Shown: in pieces, positions 52,824 through 63,009 of the stretch | Position numbering within the stretch: the stretch's first letter is position 1 | How the letters are laid out: every line of letters begins with the position of its first letter | Assembly: GCA_021613375.1 (NCBI GenBank) | Contig: CM038706.1 | Span: forward strand, 24,621,366 to 24,685,365 | Source of the DNA: Megaleporinus macrocephalus | Taxonomy: Eukaryota > Chordata > Actinopteri > Characiformes > Anostomidae | DNA: 64,000 bases | Direction of reading: 5' to 3' | Notes under the pieces: generated by a model | The model's database searches: none | What the model was told of the DNA's origin: nothing | The model's input: only the letters and a program-made list of their open reading frames with translations | Program-made: the position numbers and the translations under genes

Positions 52824-53363
52824 TTAGTCGCAGGTCACACAATGCATTCTAGAATGAAGTGATATCTGATTTCTGATTCTCTGAATGGCTTTTGTCTCAC
52901 AGCAGACACTATATGGGCAGATATAGCAAACACCAGTGATACCACTATTGTCTAATACTCGCTGAAACATTGATGGTGGTGACCATGCGTTTTTTCGGTT
53001 ATTCTCCATTGTTTGCATCAATTTCTCAGGGTCTACGTTTTCTTTCTTTTTTTTCCAGATGTATAACAAATTCGATAAATAAGCGTATATAATTACATTA
53101 GATTTATCTGGTAATTTTCGGGAAATGCTCTGCATTCCACTTGCTTGGTTCAGGAAGTGCAGCGAGCATTTTCTCCTAAACTCATTGGAGCACTTCATAA
53201 ATACATTTATCATTTCGCAACAGCGGGCAGACTGGGCAGCTACCCCTTCGTCTCTCACCGCAGGAAAATCATATCTCCCATCGGCCTGATACTGTATCTC
53301 CTGTAATCTCCATGTAATTTTCCACAGCTTCACTTCTTCAGATGGAAGAAGGGCCCATATCAC
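52824..53363 (-). other. Unidentified 179-codon open frame
   Basis: The longest open frame in the intergenic region that is not simple repeat. It includes SEEVKLWKITWRLQEIQYQA, RYDFPAVRDEG, RCCEMINVFMKCSNEFRRKC, SLHFLNQASG and ends CVTCD before a TAA. Its first codon is GTG, not ATG, and it is preceded by a pyrimidine-containing stretch ending ccatctgaag that could be a splice acceptor, so if real it would be a terminal exon. I recognise no family; cysteine clustering and mixed amphipathic composition look protein-like. It may be a decayed gene or chance. Confidence 0.25.
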
Positions 53364-53421
53364 AGAAAATCAAAATTTTACTTGCATTTTGGGAAAAAAT
53401 AATTAGGTGAAATAAACATTC

Positions 53422-53814
53422 TTAAAGGAGATCTATTACCCTTATTTTCACTGCTGATCATTTTCTACTGGAATAGAATAACATGCCTTAATGTTCCCAG
53501 AACACAATCCTGTGCTCCACCTTCCAATGAGCCTGGTGTGCGCTGATTGGTCAGCTCACCCACAATGCTCTGATTGGTTGATGTAACACAGGATTGTGTT
53601 ACGAGATGACGTCACATTATAACTGAGAAAAGAACTTAAATTCCAGTGAGGCATTTCAGGCAGTGGAAAAGTGGTTTCTGTGGGAGACAGTTTCTCAGTC
53701 TGGCATGTAACTTTGGGCTTTATAGCTCTGCTGTCTGTTTAAATACATATAAAGCTACATACCCCACTAAAGGAAAGACAGAAGATTGAAAAGCATAATA
53801 GGTCCCCTTTAAAG
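53422..53814. mobile_element. piggyBac-like MITE with TTAA ends
   Basis: Left ttaaaggagatctattaccc and right end (reverse complement ttaaaggggacctattatgc) form inverted repeats, each bounded by TTAA. Inside are two ATTGG boxes, a tgacgtca palindrome at about 53608, and a 13-bp inverted repeat acacaatcctgtg / cacaggattgtgt. TTAA target choice suggests piggyBac, but no transposase is present. Confidence 0.7.
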
Positions 53815-53954
53815 TTTCTAAACATATTGTTTAGTCCATACAGCTCATATGTGGACAGAGAGGCCATGAGGTAGTTATAATGTTTTATAATATTATCTTT
53901 AGATCTCGACTTAACTGTCTTTTGATCTTGTTTTCCTGAAATCACAAGACACAT

Positions 53955-55511
53955 AAAATATTATTACTGTCCTAAGGCCTCTAAAAAAACAACACTGCCC
54001 ATTTACAATGAATTTCTAACAAGTGTCTGTTTCCTCCCAGACTGCTTCTTGAAGTAGGCCCAATACTAGACAGCCAATTTAAATAGGTAATTTACATAAA
54101 TCAATCTTAAAGGCATTGTTATGAAAATGAGAGGATGATCTTGCTTTCGGTATATAAAACAACATATATGTGAACCTCAGCAAGAGAAATAAGATACATG
54201 TATGATGCAGACAATGAGGTTTAGCACCTTAGCTGTAGCTACCCGCATCTCTTAACTAAACACTACAGCCTCTAGCACTGTAACAGTCTGTCTGGGGTCA
54301 AGCCAGTCACTGTTTGGTGGGTAAAATGTATCCTCTTATCAAAATGCATTGAAATGCTTTAAAGGAAACATGTAGATTGTTTTTTGCATTCAGTTGATTC
54401 ACATTATCACCTGCTGTGATGTTGTTTGTGGTCAAATTGCAGTCCATAAATAATGTCAGAACTACATGACACAAACAAGGAACACTTTCCATTAGGTTGC
54501 TTTTGCTCACCCTTGTGTGCCCACGCTGTCTGACAAGCGTATTTCAGATTCCTAAACCATCATAAAGCAGCACATCTCCAGTTTAATGTTAGGCTAGGAC
54601 TGGACTGTGCTTAAAAAGGCCTAACTTAACCCTCACAAACCCTGATTGGGTCTCATTCGTTTCATCACCAGGGGGTTAGCATCATACTAACTAAACGGTT
54701 AGCAAAGATACATTTGTTTGTTGTGTGTGTGAACAGCGGATTAGATCCGCCAACAACTACATCAGTGCATATGAAGGGCATTGCTTGGTTAAAACATCAG
54801 TAATGATGATAATTTATACATTTAATGGATTAATGGAATTATTCAATAGTTGAGGTGTGAACAGTCATATAGAGTGTTTTGATGTGAAGCGGTTAATAGC
54901 GGAGAAACTTAACCCACAGTGGTGGTGATTGGAACCAGGGGAGTTTTTCATTTATTTATTTAATAGGAACAAAACACACTATTTCAGCATTATTTCATAA
55001 TGTAAAAGCACTTGTTTTTATTTGCAATCCCTGGGCAGGTTGCTGTTAATATTAATGGCTGATGTTAATATAGGTGCTTATTCTGAAAAATGTTTTCTTT
55101 CGGGATTTTTATATATACCTCTCTGTAAATCTGTAAATCACAGTACATCACATAATAAGCCGTTAAACTCTTCAGGCATCAAAACCACCAATGTAAACTG
55201 TGACCCCAAGTTTCTCTAGAATGGAGCACTATGCATCAAAACCACCCTGGATGACTTTGTTCACATCTCAACCATTTAATTGTACAGAGCTTATGTAAAA
55301 ATTGGTGGAATTACCCTTTAGGTCAAAGCCAATCTACAGCAATACAACTTTATAGACAATCTCAGCTGGTGTGAAAGAAATACTGTTAAAAAAACTCGGA
55401 ACGCAAACCGGTTGTATATTTTAATAAACTAATAAAGGCTATTATTTTGAATCTAATATTTTTACTCTTAAAAATAACTAGTTTTTGCTACATCTTAAGA
55501 GCAGAACCATT
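53955..55511. other. Intergenic sequence downstream of epas1
   Basis: AT-rich; no element or gene recognised. Confidence 0.5.
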
Positions 55512-56467
55512 TTTATTCGAAATATCTCTTCACTAGGATGTTTCTTTTCTCTGTTTCTCTCATTAGAGCAAGAATAAAACTGCACTGGCCTGCATATAAT
55601 ATGCTTTTGCATATCACGGTTTGGTGTGGGGGGTGGGAAGGGGAATGCCACTAGAAAGGAACAAACAGATGCCAGCACTATAAACCGCTTAAAATCAGCA
55701 CTCCGATCCACATCTACTGAGTAGATAAGACAAAGTACCCAGGTATTTGAGCGCTACAACTCTAACTTTATAGAGAAATTTATAGTAGAAACTTTAGAGC
55801 CTCTTCCTTTAAATATCGTGTTTACAGCTAAAATAACAAAAAGAATATAAAGAGTGGTCACCACAAAAAAAGGCAATGGCTAGAGAGCAAGAAAGACTGC
55901 AAGAGAGAGAGAGAGAAACTGATGAAAAGAGAAGACAGGTGCAACACTGGTACAAACTGAAAGGAGAAGGCACTAAAACATGCATAAATATGACAGGTGA
56001 AAGGCTCAAGGTGTCAGAGGTAGGAAAGTTAGAGGGGAGAAAATAACAAAGGTCTGAGAACAAATAACATTCTTACAGTAGATCATCTTTCTTCAAGACA
56101 GTAGACTGCTGCTTTTAATGCCTGACAGAGGCAGAGAAGAGAGAAACGCACTGAAAACCAGCTCACAAGTAAAGAAGAAACAGATATGCCAATAACAATA
56201 CAACAGAACATGAACTAATACAAAAAAAATCAACTCATTAAGAAAGAGCTTCTTGTAACTAAAATAATATATTATACTGTATATATAGCACTGTATATAA
56301 TTTATTAGGATGAAGACAATACAAATAGAATCAAAGCTACTTTCTTGTTGTATACTATAGAGTATAGTGTATGCATTAGCCAGTGGGTATGATGATCAGG
56401 CCTGTGGTTGATGATGCTGTAGGGTCATATAGTTGGGTTAATGGCCCTGGAGGAGGAGGAGGCTGGT
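55512..56467 (-). other. epas1 3' UTR region with two candidate polyadenylation signals
   Basis: On the minus strand AATAAA hexamers lie at 56301-56306 (about 160 nt after the stop) and 55512-55517. HIF-2 alpha transcripts usually have long 3' UTRs, so the distal site is plausible. A purine-rich tract (55870-56045) lies between them. The true end cannot be set from sequence. Confidence 0.4.
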
Positions 56468-56619
56468 CTAGGTGGCCTGATCTAAGGCCCGCAGCAGGTC
56501 ACTGCCCTGCAGCAGATGCAGGTTGCCTTGCAGAGGGACGTTGACCTCACAGTCGTAACGCGTCAGCTCGGGCAGACAGTACGTCTCGAAGGAGGGCCCG
56601 AGGAGACGGCTCACTACAC
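56468..56619 (-). CDS. epas1: epas1 last coding exon, C-terminal transactivation domain
   Basis: The exon encodes [20 protein letters not shown], then [20 protein letters not shown] and LLRALDQAT followed by a TAG at 56468-56470. The Asn in CEVNVP is the FIH target, and [14 protein letters not shown] is the p300/CBP TAZ1-binding helix. Confidence 0.98.
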
Positions 56620-59600
56620 CTGCAGACGCAAGCACAAACCAAATCGTTATTTACCACACGCACATCTGAGCCCTCCACTTGTCTATAATTAATGTGCTTC
56701 TGCTCAACCATAGTTATTATACACAGTTGGTTCTGCAGAAGCAGTTTCTTCTGACTGATTATTTCTAAAAGCAGATACTCTACACTACTAAATCAATAGA
56801 GTTCAACAGTCTGAGCTAACCTTCCATTTTTGTGCTGGGCAGCATGTTGTATTCTCTGTAGTTGCAGCATTGTTCCGGGTAGAGCTTTTCTGCCAGTCCT
56901 ATCTGATTACGTGGATACAGGGTTTTCCTGTGCTGGTGATCCATGCCACCTGCCTGGACCATGCCTTTATCTGCATGGAAAAGACATAAATGGAAAAGTT
57001 TATAATGTATATTTAGAAATATCATCAATGCAGCAATGCAGTGAACCATTTTTAGAAAGGTGACAAATTCTATGGAAAATAATAGAAAGAATACTACAAG
57101 TTTGGTGGTCTAGTCTTTCAAACCTAACCCCTTAAAGGCTTATTATTCACTAATTATTCTTAATGATTAATTAATGTGTTAAATAAATAAGTCATTAATT
57201 CATTAATCATTAGTATAACTAGTACATATTCTCTTAATAACTAGTGTGATGTGCTCAATAACCACTCTGAAGCTATTCTGTAAATGATCACTGTCTTAGC
57301 AAAACCATGCATCTCTGATTTGTTTTTCAAATGGTGGAAAACGTGGAATGTGTATTTTGTTTCAAGGGCCCATTTCTATCGGCCCAATCATCATGAAATG
57401 GTCATAAAATGTAAAAACTGAGTGTTGTGCTCAGGTTATGCTAAAAAATATAAATACATAAAAATCAAGATGAATGATTTTCACATGATAGCAACAGAGT
57501 TACATAGATATGGGAAATCTGGACCTCCTTAGGGCTATCTTTACATTCAGCTTCTTCCATGTCTGCTTAATACTGTGTATCATTGCGGTCAGAACAAAAA
57601 CTTTTCCAAAAATGTAACTTTGCGGAAGAAAGAGAAGCTTCTTTACTTATGGAAGTGGAAGTTAATGGAGAAAGTATTAGTTCCAAATACTTTTTCACAA
57701 CTTTATGGCATTTTGTAAAGGCACAATGTAAAGAACAGCAGGTGATTTCAAATCATTTTAAATAATGAAAATTGTTTGTCTGGACAGCAGCAATATGCTG
57801 ACTAAGCATTATTCATGCCTGTGCTGAAGGCCTGGTGTCACAAGGAGGTTTCTTTACCTGATAAGGCGCTGGTGCTGTGAGACTTTCTGTCCAAGACAGC
57901 ACAGCTTTCATTCCTCATCCTCTTCCATATCATCTCTGATGGCTTAGTAGCAGATGCTTCCCCCTGTAAAACATAAAAATAATCCAAACTGATTTATAGA
58001 AGCCTCTAGAAGAGCATTTACCAATCCACACCATTACACATCCTACCAGCTATATATACTCACAGAGTTCTTTTAGGAGTAAGAGTTTTATATTTTGCTA
58101 CTGAATTGAGAAACACTGTGTTCTAACTATGTGAGTACCACATTGGTTAAAAATGGCACAAGTAGGTTCAAAGTATCGAGACACCTGAAAGCACTCACCA
58201 TGGTCATCTGTGAGAATGAGCGCTTCATGCTGTTTGCGATTGCGAGCCGAGCCGGGCTCATGTCTCTGTAGGCCTCACCAAATTTCTCCATAGACCTGCC
58301 AAACAACACAGTCATTACTTTCACTGACTGCAAAGATAGCATCACTGCATATGCAGTTCCAATATATGGCCAAGAGAAACACATTCAGAATCATTCCATA
58401 GAGCCCAGCTTCACCTTTGCTTGTGTAGGGGCATCCGATTAACTGGCACAGCTTGGCAAGAACTGTTGGTCGCCAAAGCGTCTATCAAGCCAGCTTTGGC
58501 GTTCGAATAGTTTAACGGAGGGTCAGGTGGCCACTGCAGATTCTGACGCCCACCCATAGAAGAAAGGGGTGTACTGGCCGGGTCATGGTAGGGTGGAATT
58601 TGAATGGGGCCGCCATAAGCTATGGCTGGCCAGGGGTCCCCAGAGCCACCACTGGCTCTTTCCCCTGCAGAGCACAGGCTAGGCTGGAAGTGACCGGGTG
58701 TAGAAGAGTTTAGGGGCTGGAAGAGGCTGGCAATGTTGCTGAAACTCTGCTGAACGATCCCCAGACCAACAACCTCTGACTGAGTGTCCTCTGGACAGAT
58801 GGGGTTCAGCTGGAAGTCTTCGCCATCCATCGGGATGTAAGGTGCCAGCGTCTCCAGATCCAGATCACTTAGGTCAGTCTGAAAGGTATAGGAGATGTCA
58901 AGGCTCAGCTAGGAATATACAAACACATGACATCATCTACAAGCTGCAGTGATTGCTATCTCTATCAAAATTGTGATGTAATATTATATTATTTCTTACG
59001 TTTAGTTTAGGGAAATTAGGAATTCTATACAATGTGAACTCACTAAACATTCAGTTGATTCATATTTATACACTACTGTGCAAGTCTTGGGGCTAAATCT
59101 TAGCAATACATGTATTTTTACCTTATTCTGAAAGAGAAACAAAGATTAGTCCAGGGTTTTTCCTGGATGCCCCAGACATTGCATGAATCTATTCAATTAC
59201 TTTATCAACAATCTAGATTTAGCTTAATAAAGTACTGTGTCAGACCAAGTATTAGATGATAACTGGAAATAATACTGGGCTATAATAATACTCTGACATG
59301 GTTAAATAAACACACTGATGTATCGTCACTGTCCAAAGAAAAACAGGTATTTCCAAAAAGGCAACTTTTCAGGAGAAGCAAAAACCTATTATATTGTAAG
59401 TTAATGTAAAGAGGTTTTTGGAGCATTTCTATTGGTCCATTCATCACAAAATGTTCACACAATATAAAGGGTAGCTGTCGTGTTCAAATGATGTAGAAAA
59501 TAAAAATCGACAAAAATGGACATCCGTGTTTTTCTTTGGACAGTCATGATATGTACAACCTTCACCTACTATATTAATACTGTTTAAATATATATATATA

Positions 59601-61958
59601 TTATTATTTTTTTTATTTATTTATTTTTTTGCTAAGCAAGTAAAAGCTTCCTGTCTAAGAATAGCCCTTTAAATATAATGTCCCCAAATACCTAAAACCT
59701 TTGCACAGTACTGTATGTGTACTAATCTGACAAAATACTGTGGTGATGTGTTGAAAGAAAGAATTATTGTTTTTTTCAGGTTTAATTACAAAAAAATTCT
59801 CAGGTTTCCACTGTGATCTCAGACTTTTGGACCCTACTATACTTCAGGTCCTTAGTGATCTTCATTAGATATCTAATACAAATTGATCTGCAAATGAAAA
59901 AGTAAATGAGGTCACAGGTTGTTGGCAAGTGTATAATAATAAAGTGTGTGGAAAAAAATCTGATGGTCAAGTCAGCAGATTACAGCTTTTATAATTCGAA
60001 TCATGTACCTACCTCCTGGCTACAGGAGTTCTTTGTCTCCTGCGTGTCCAGAGCAAAGAGTTTCTCAGTGAGCTCCACTTTCAGGTCATTGTCCACTGAG
60101 TTGTAGTAATCTCCTGGGCTGCTTGGCTGAAGAACATGATAAAACCAGTAAGATTCACAATGAACAAGCGTAATACTCTAATAATCTAGATAATGTAAGA
60201 ACCCATTTAAAGGCCTGTAGAAGGCTTACTGTGGAGCAGCTGCTCAGGCTGGGAGTGGCACTGCTGGGTGGAGGAGCCTGAGCTACAGAGAAGGTGGTGG
60301 CCATGTTGGGCCGGTCTCTGGCAAAGCTCGACTTGGGGCCCTCATCAACTGAGTGAGCGGTAGACACTTTATTGCGCATTGGGAAATCTTAATATGGAGG
60401 ATGAAAAAGAAATGCGTTATTCAACATATTCTAAATGTTCTCTTTCTCTGCTAATCCCCCTTTTACCCTGTCCTTTAGTGGTCAGGACCCCCACAGGGCC
60501 ACTATGGAGCAGACATCATTCTCAGCACTGCAGCAACATGTTGCTGGTGTGTTTGTGTATATGTTGTGCTGTTATGAGTGGATCAGACACAGCAGTGCTG
60601 CTGGAGTTTTCAAAAACTGTCTACTCTGTTAGACACTGATATCTTAACAGTCCACCTTGTAGATGTAAAGTCAAAGAGGACAGGACATCTGTTGCTATAT
60701 AGTTTTTGATGGTCATCCTCTAACACTTCATCAGTGGTCACAAGACTCTGCCTACAGAATGATCCACTGGCAGTGCCTGCACTGTGGTAGACCTGTGGTG
60801 GTCTTGATCACTGAAGAACAGGGTACAATGGGAACAAACAAAGTATACAGAAACACAGATGGACTATAATACATAACTGTGGAACTACAGAGTGACTTAA
60901 TGGTAAGTGTGTAACTTTTTGTTAGGACTAGAATGATTTATACACTCGAATCAATGAAAATCAATAGTGTATAGCTGCTTGTACTAGATGGATAAGCCTA
61001 TCCAGATCTTACCAAAGTCAAGGGCAATAACTGCGTCGCCGGGTGTGGGTGCCAGGTGGGTTAGATCCTCAGGCTCCTCTTTGAGTTTGGTGAAGAGAGC
61101 TCCGCCAGAGTCGTTGGCCATGGCAGACCCAGCCTTGATAAAGAAACTGTTCATATGGTGGGTCTTGAAACAAGACTCGGTCTGGTCTATGGAGAATATT
61201 GTGGACTTGTCCTCAATGTCACTATGAAATGAAAAAGGGACGCAAGAAGGATGAAAATATACTGTGTGATAGTTTTTCCCAACCCCTTAAACTGCAAGTG
61301 CTTGTATGTGGTCCAGATTGTTATTCCTCACTCTCATAACTACTGTATATTAATCACACTGATTAACAGTAGTAGAGTGACATGCAAGTTTAAAGTTTAT
61401 ATCCTCACAGTCTTGGATTCTGCTTTTTTCACTGAGGTCCGTTGAAGATTTATTTTTACATAATCACTTAGCAACCTCTCTTAATCCCTTCAAATTAAAG
61501 ACACTCATATATGTAAATTAACTCTTTTCTGACTGGACATCCAGCACTGAGGCTCATTCAAAAAGAAGTTCATGCATAACCTTGCTTGGCTTTCATGACA
61601 ACACAAACCACAAAAAAGGCTAGTTTCCAAATATGGTTTGTATGGACTGCAGAGTGAACAGTATACTTTAAAACAATGTTAAAATGTTAATACATTAAAC
61701 TTTTATTTCATGATATGGGCCCTTTAAGAAGTTGGAGCTTAATTTTTTTGTCGTGATTAGAGGTGAGAATATAGAAAAAAGGTGATGCCTTGACAGGATT
61801 TTGGCCTCACCTCAGAACATAGTTGATACACACGATGCACTGTGGCTGGGAGTTGCGGCTGTTGTAGATGACCGTGCCTTGTGTCTCCACCCATACGTAG
61901 CCCCCATGCTTGGCCAACATCCGATACTGACCACTCACAGCCTGCCCTTTTGTGCATA
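56468..61958 (-). CDS. epas1: epas1 (HIF-2 alpha), C-terminal nine exons, 5' end outside window
   Basis: Nine minus-strand exons join in frame to about 532 residues and a stop. They cover the end of PAS-B ([20 protein letters not shown]), the first oxygen-dependent degron ([10 protein letters not shown]), the second ([20 protein letters not shown]), a variable linker with [11 protein letters not shown] and [10 protein letters not shown], and the C-terminal transactivation domain ([20 protein letters not shown], then CEVNVP). In HIF-alpha proteins the two LAP prolines are hydroxylated by PHD enzymes for VHL recognition, and the Asn in CEVNVP is hydroxylated by FIH to block p300/CBP binding; all three sites are present. 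The [17 protein letters not shown] signature favours HIF-2 alpha over HIF-1 alpha. Teleosts may carry epas1a and epas1b; I cannot tell which this is. Confidence 0.97.
56821..56970 (-). CDS. epas1: epas1 penultimate exon
   Basis: The 150-nt exon encodes [20 protein letters not shown] to [14 protein letters not shown]. Most of it is lineage-variable; the [10 protein letters not shown] piece aligns with the human QCYATQYQDYSL region. It is retained in frame between two certain exons. Confidence 0.88.
57858..57963 (-). CDS. epas1: epas1 exon with basic WKRMR motif
   Basis: The exon encodes [20 protein letters not shown] to STSALS. WKRM+N corresponds to the basic, nuclear-localisation-like motif before the C-terminal transactivation domain. 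The donor is G/gtaaag. Confidence 0.92.
58199..58295 (-). CDS. epas1: epas1 exon
   Basis: A 97-nt exon encoding [20 protein letters not shown] then [12 protein letters not shown]. The SPA.LA..N..KR pattern corresponds to the human SPAMVALSNKLKLKR segment. The donor is ATG/gtgagt. Confidence 0.92.
58415..58878 (-). CDS. epas1: epas1 exon with second degron (LAP site 2) and inhibitory linker
   Basis: The 464-nt exon opens [20 protein letters not shown], which holds the main PHD hydroxylation proline, then continues into a poorly conserved linker ending in [20 protein letters not shown] and MPLHKQ. The linker is Ser/Pro/Gly-rich. The donor is AG/gtgaag. Confidence 0.97.
59068..59716. mobile_element. 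MITE with 'cactactgtgcaagtcttggg' ends, split by a nested MITE
   Basis: The left end acactactgtgcaagtcttg and the right end aaacctttgcacagtactgt are inverted relatives, a fish Tc1/mariner-like terminus. The 59320-59555 element lies inside it. Intron of epas1. Confidence 0.65.
59320..59555. mobile_element. Short MITE, 'tgtccaaagaaaaac' family
   Basis: Left cactgtccaaagaaaaac and right gtttttctttggacagtc are near-perfect inverted repeats. Related decayed sequence is at 18440-18672, and possible pieces are near 47143 and 57775. Confidence 0.8.
60013..60126 (-). CDS. epas1: epas1 exon, N-terminal transactivation segment
   Basis: A 38-codon phase-0 exon encoding [20 protein letters not shown] to EKLFALDT. 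SPxDYYxSx[13 protein letters not shown] is a conserved HIF-alpha motif just upstream of the second degron. Confidence 0.96.
60230..60387 (-). CDS. epas1: epas1 exon, Ser/Pro-rich linker
   Basis: The exon encodes about 52 residues including [20 protein letters not shown] and [12 protein letters not shown]. It is variable low-complexity linker between the degrons. The acceptor (attaag) is not strong; the boundary is placed because it keeps frame with both neighbours. Confidence 0.85.
60465..60915. mobile_element. Interspersed repeat with inverted ends, copy 2
   Basis: Begins ggtcaggacccccacagggc and carries cattctcagcactgcagca, then cactgaagaacagggtaca and agatggactataatacataa. It lies in the epas1 intron between the exons at 60230 and 61013. 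Confidence 0.75.
61013..61221 (-). CDS. epas1: epas1 exon with N-terminal oxygen degron (LAP site 1)
   Basis: The exon encodes [20 protein letters not shown] through [20 protein letters not shown]. The LxxLAP proline is the first PHD hydroxylation site. FTKLKEEPE is a conserved HIF-2 alpha context. Confidence 0.96.
61560..61735. repeat. Interspersed repeat fragment ('gatatgggcccttta' type), copy 1
   Basis: Shares ggctagtttc...tatggactg..agtgaa and ttcatgatatgggcccttta-like sequence with 62840-62985 in the same orientation. Confidence 0.55.
61811..61958 (-). CDS. epas1: epas1 exon, end of PAS-B
   Basis: A 148-nt exon encoding [20 protein letters not shown] to CIVCINYVL. This is the last part of PAS-B, used for ARNT pairing, and is almost identical across vertebrates. 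The acceptor is gctacag and the donor AG/gtgagg. The preceding PAS exon was not found up to 64000. Confidence 0.97.
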
Positions 61959-62214
61959 CTGTAGCGAGGGAGAGAGAAAGAGAGAAAAGAAGAACAGAAA
62001 AAAAGAAGAGTTCAGCAAATATTCTCAATGGCTATCACGGTAAACCGTTCTCACTGAAATTTCTCTAACTGGGATTTGTGTAACTCATGCATTTTGTACC
62101 CCTTATGTAATTTGTGAAGTTGTATGCTTCATTTTACAGGAGCATTTACCAAATAGGAACACCTAGTAGTTCTACAATTACAGATGGTGGTCCATATCTC
62201 CATAATTTTTACTT

Positions 62215-62735
62215 TTCCCCATTCTTTAATGGTCTGGACCCCAAAGGACCACCACAGAGCAGGTATTATTTGGGTGATTGATCATTCTTGGCATTCTCTG
62301 AAGTTTTTAAACACCTCAGTGTCACTGCTGGACTGAGAACTGTTGGCCAGCCAAAACTATCCAACCAGCAGCGTCCTGTGGGCAGAGTCCTGTGAGCACT
62401 GATGAAGGACTGGAGGATGACCAACACAAACTGTGCACAAACTTTACATGTACAAGGTCGACCAAAAGAGGAGGAGTGTCCTATAGAGTGGACACAGTGT
62501 TTAAAAACTCTGATCCACACAATACCACACACAATAACACACCACTACCATGTCAGTGTCACTGCAGTGCTGAGAATGATCCATCACTCTAATGTCTGCT
62601 CTGTGGTGGTCGTGTAGGGGTCCTGACCATTGATGAACAGGGTAACGTGGGTTAACAGATTTTGCAGAGAAACAGATGGACTAAAGTCTGTAATTTTAGA
62701 ACTACAAAGCGCTGCGATTTGCTAAATGGAGATGA
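62215..62735. mobile_element. Interspersed repeat with inverted ends, copy 3
   Basis: The left ggtctggaccccaaaggacc / cagagcaggtattatttggg is partly inverted relative to the right gctctgtggtggtcgtgtag. The centre has tgtcagtgtcactgcagtgc. The tail (gaagaacagggt-like, then agaactacaaagcgctgc) matches the other copies. Confidence 0.8.
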
Positions 62736-62839
62736 TAAAATGGGTGTATATTCAAGGCAAAAATAGAAAGTAAATAATAACTAATACTAACTAATATTAT
62801 AATAGAATAATAATAAAATGCTCAGTGAATGCATGTTTT

Positions 62840-62985
62840 TATGACATCACAAATCACAAAACAAACTAACGCAGGCTCTTTTTGCAGCCTAGTTTCTATT
62901 TATGGACTGTGAAGTAAATGGGATACAATTTGAGACTCAAGTGAGGATAATATGTTTTTTCCTGATATTGGCCCTTTATTACAAC
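62840..62985. repeat. Interspersed repeat fragment ('gatattggcccttta' type), copy 2
   Basis: See 61560-61735; this copy has tttcctgatattggcccttt at its end. Confidence 0.55.
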
Positions 62986-63009
62986 CTGCAGTTGCCAGTA
63001 CACACATTG

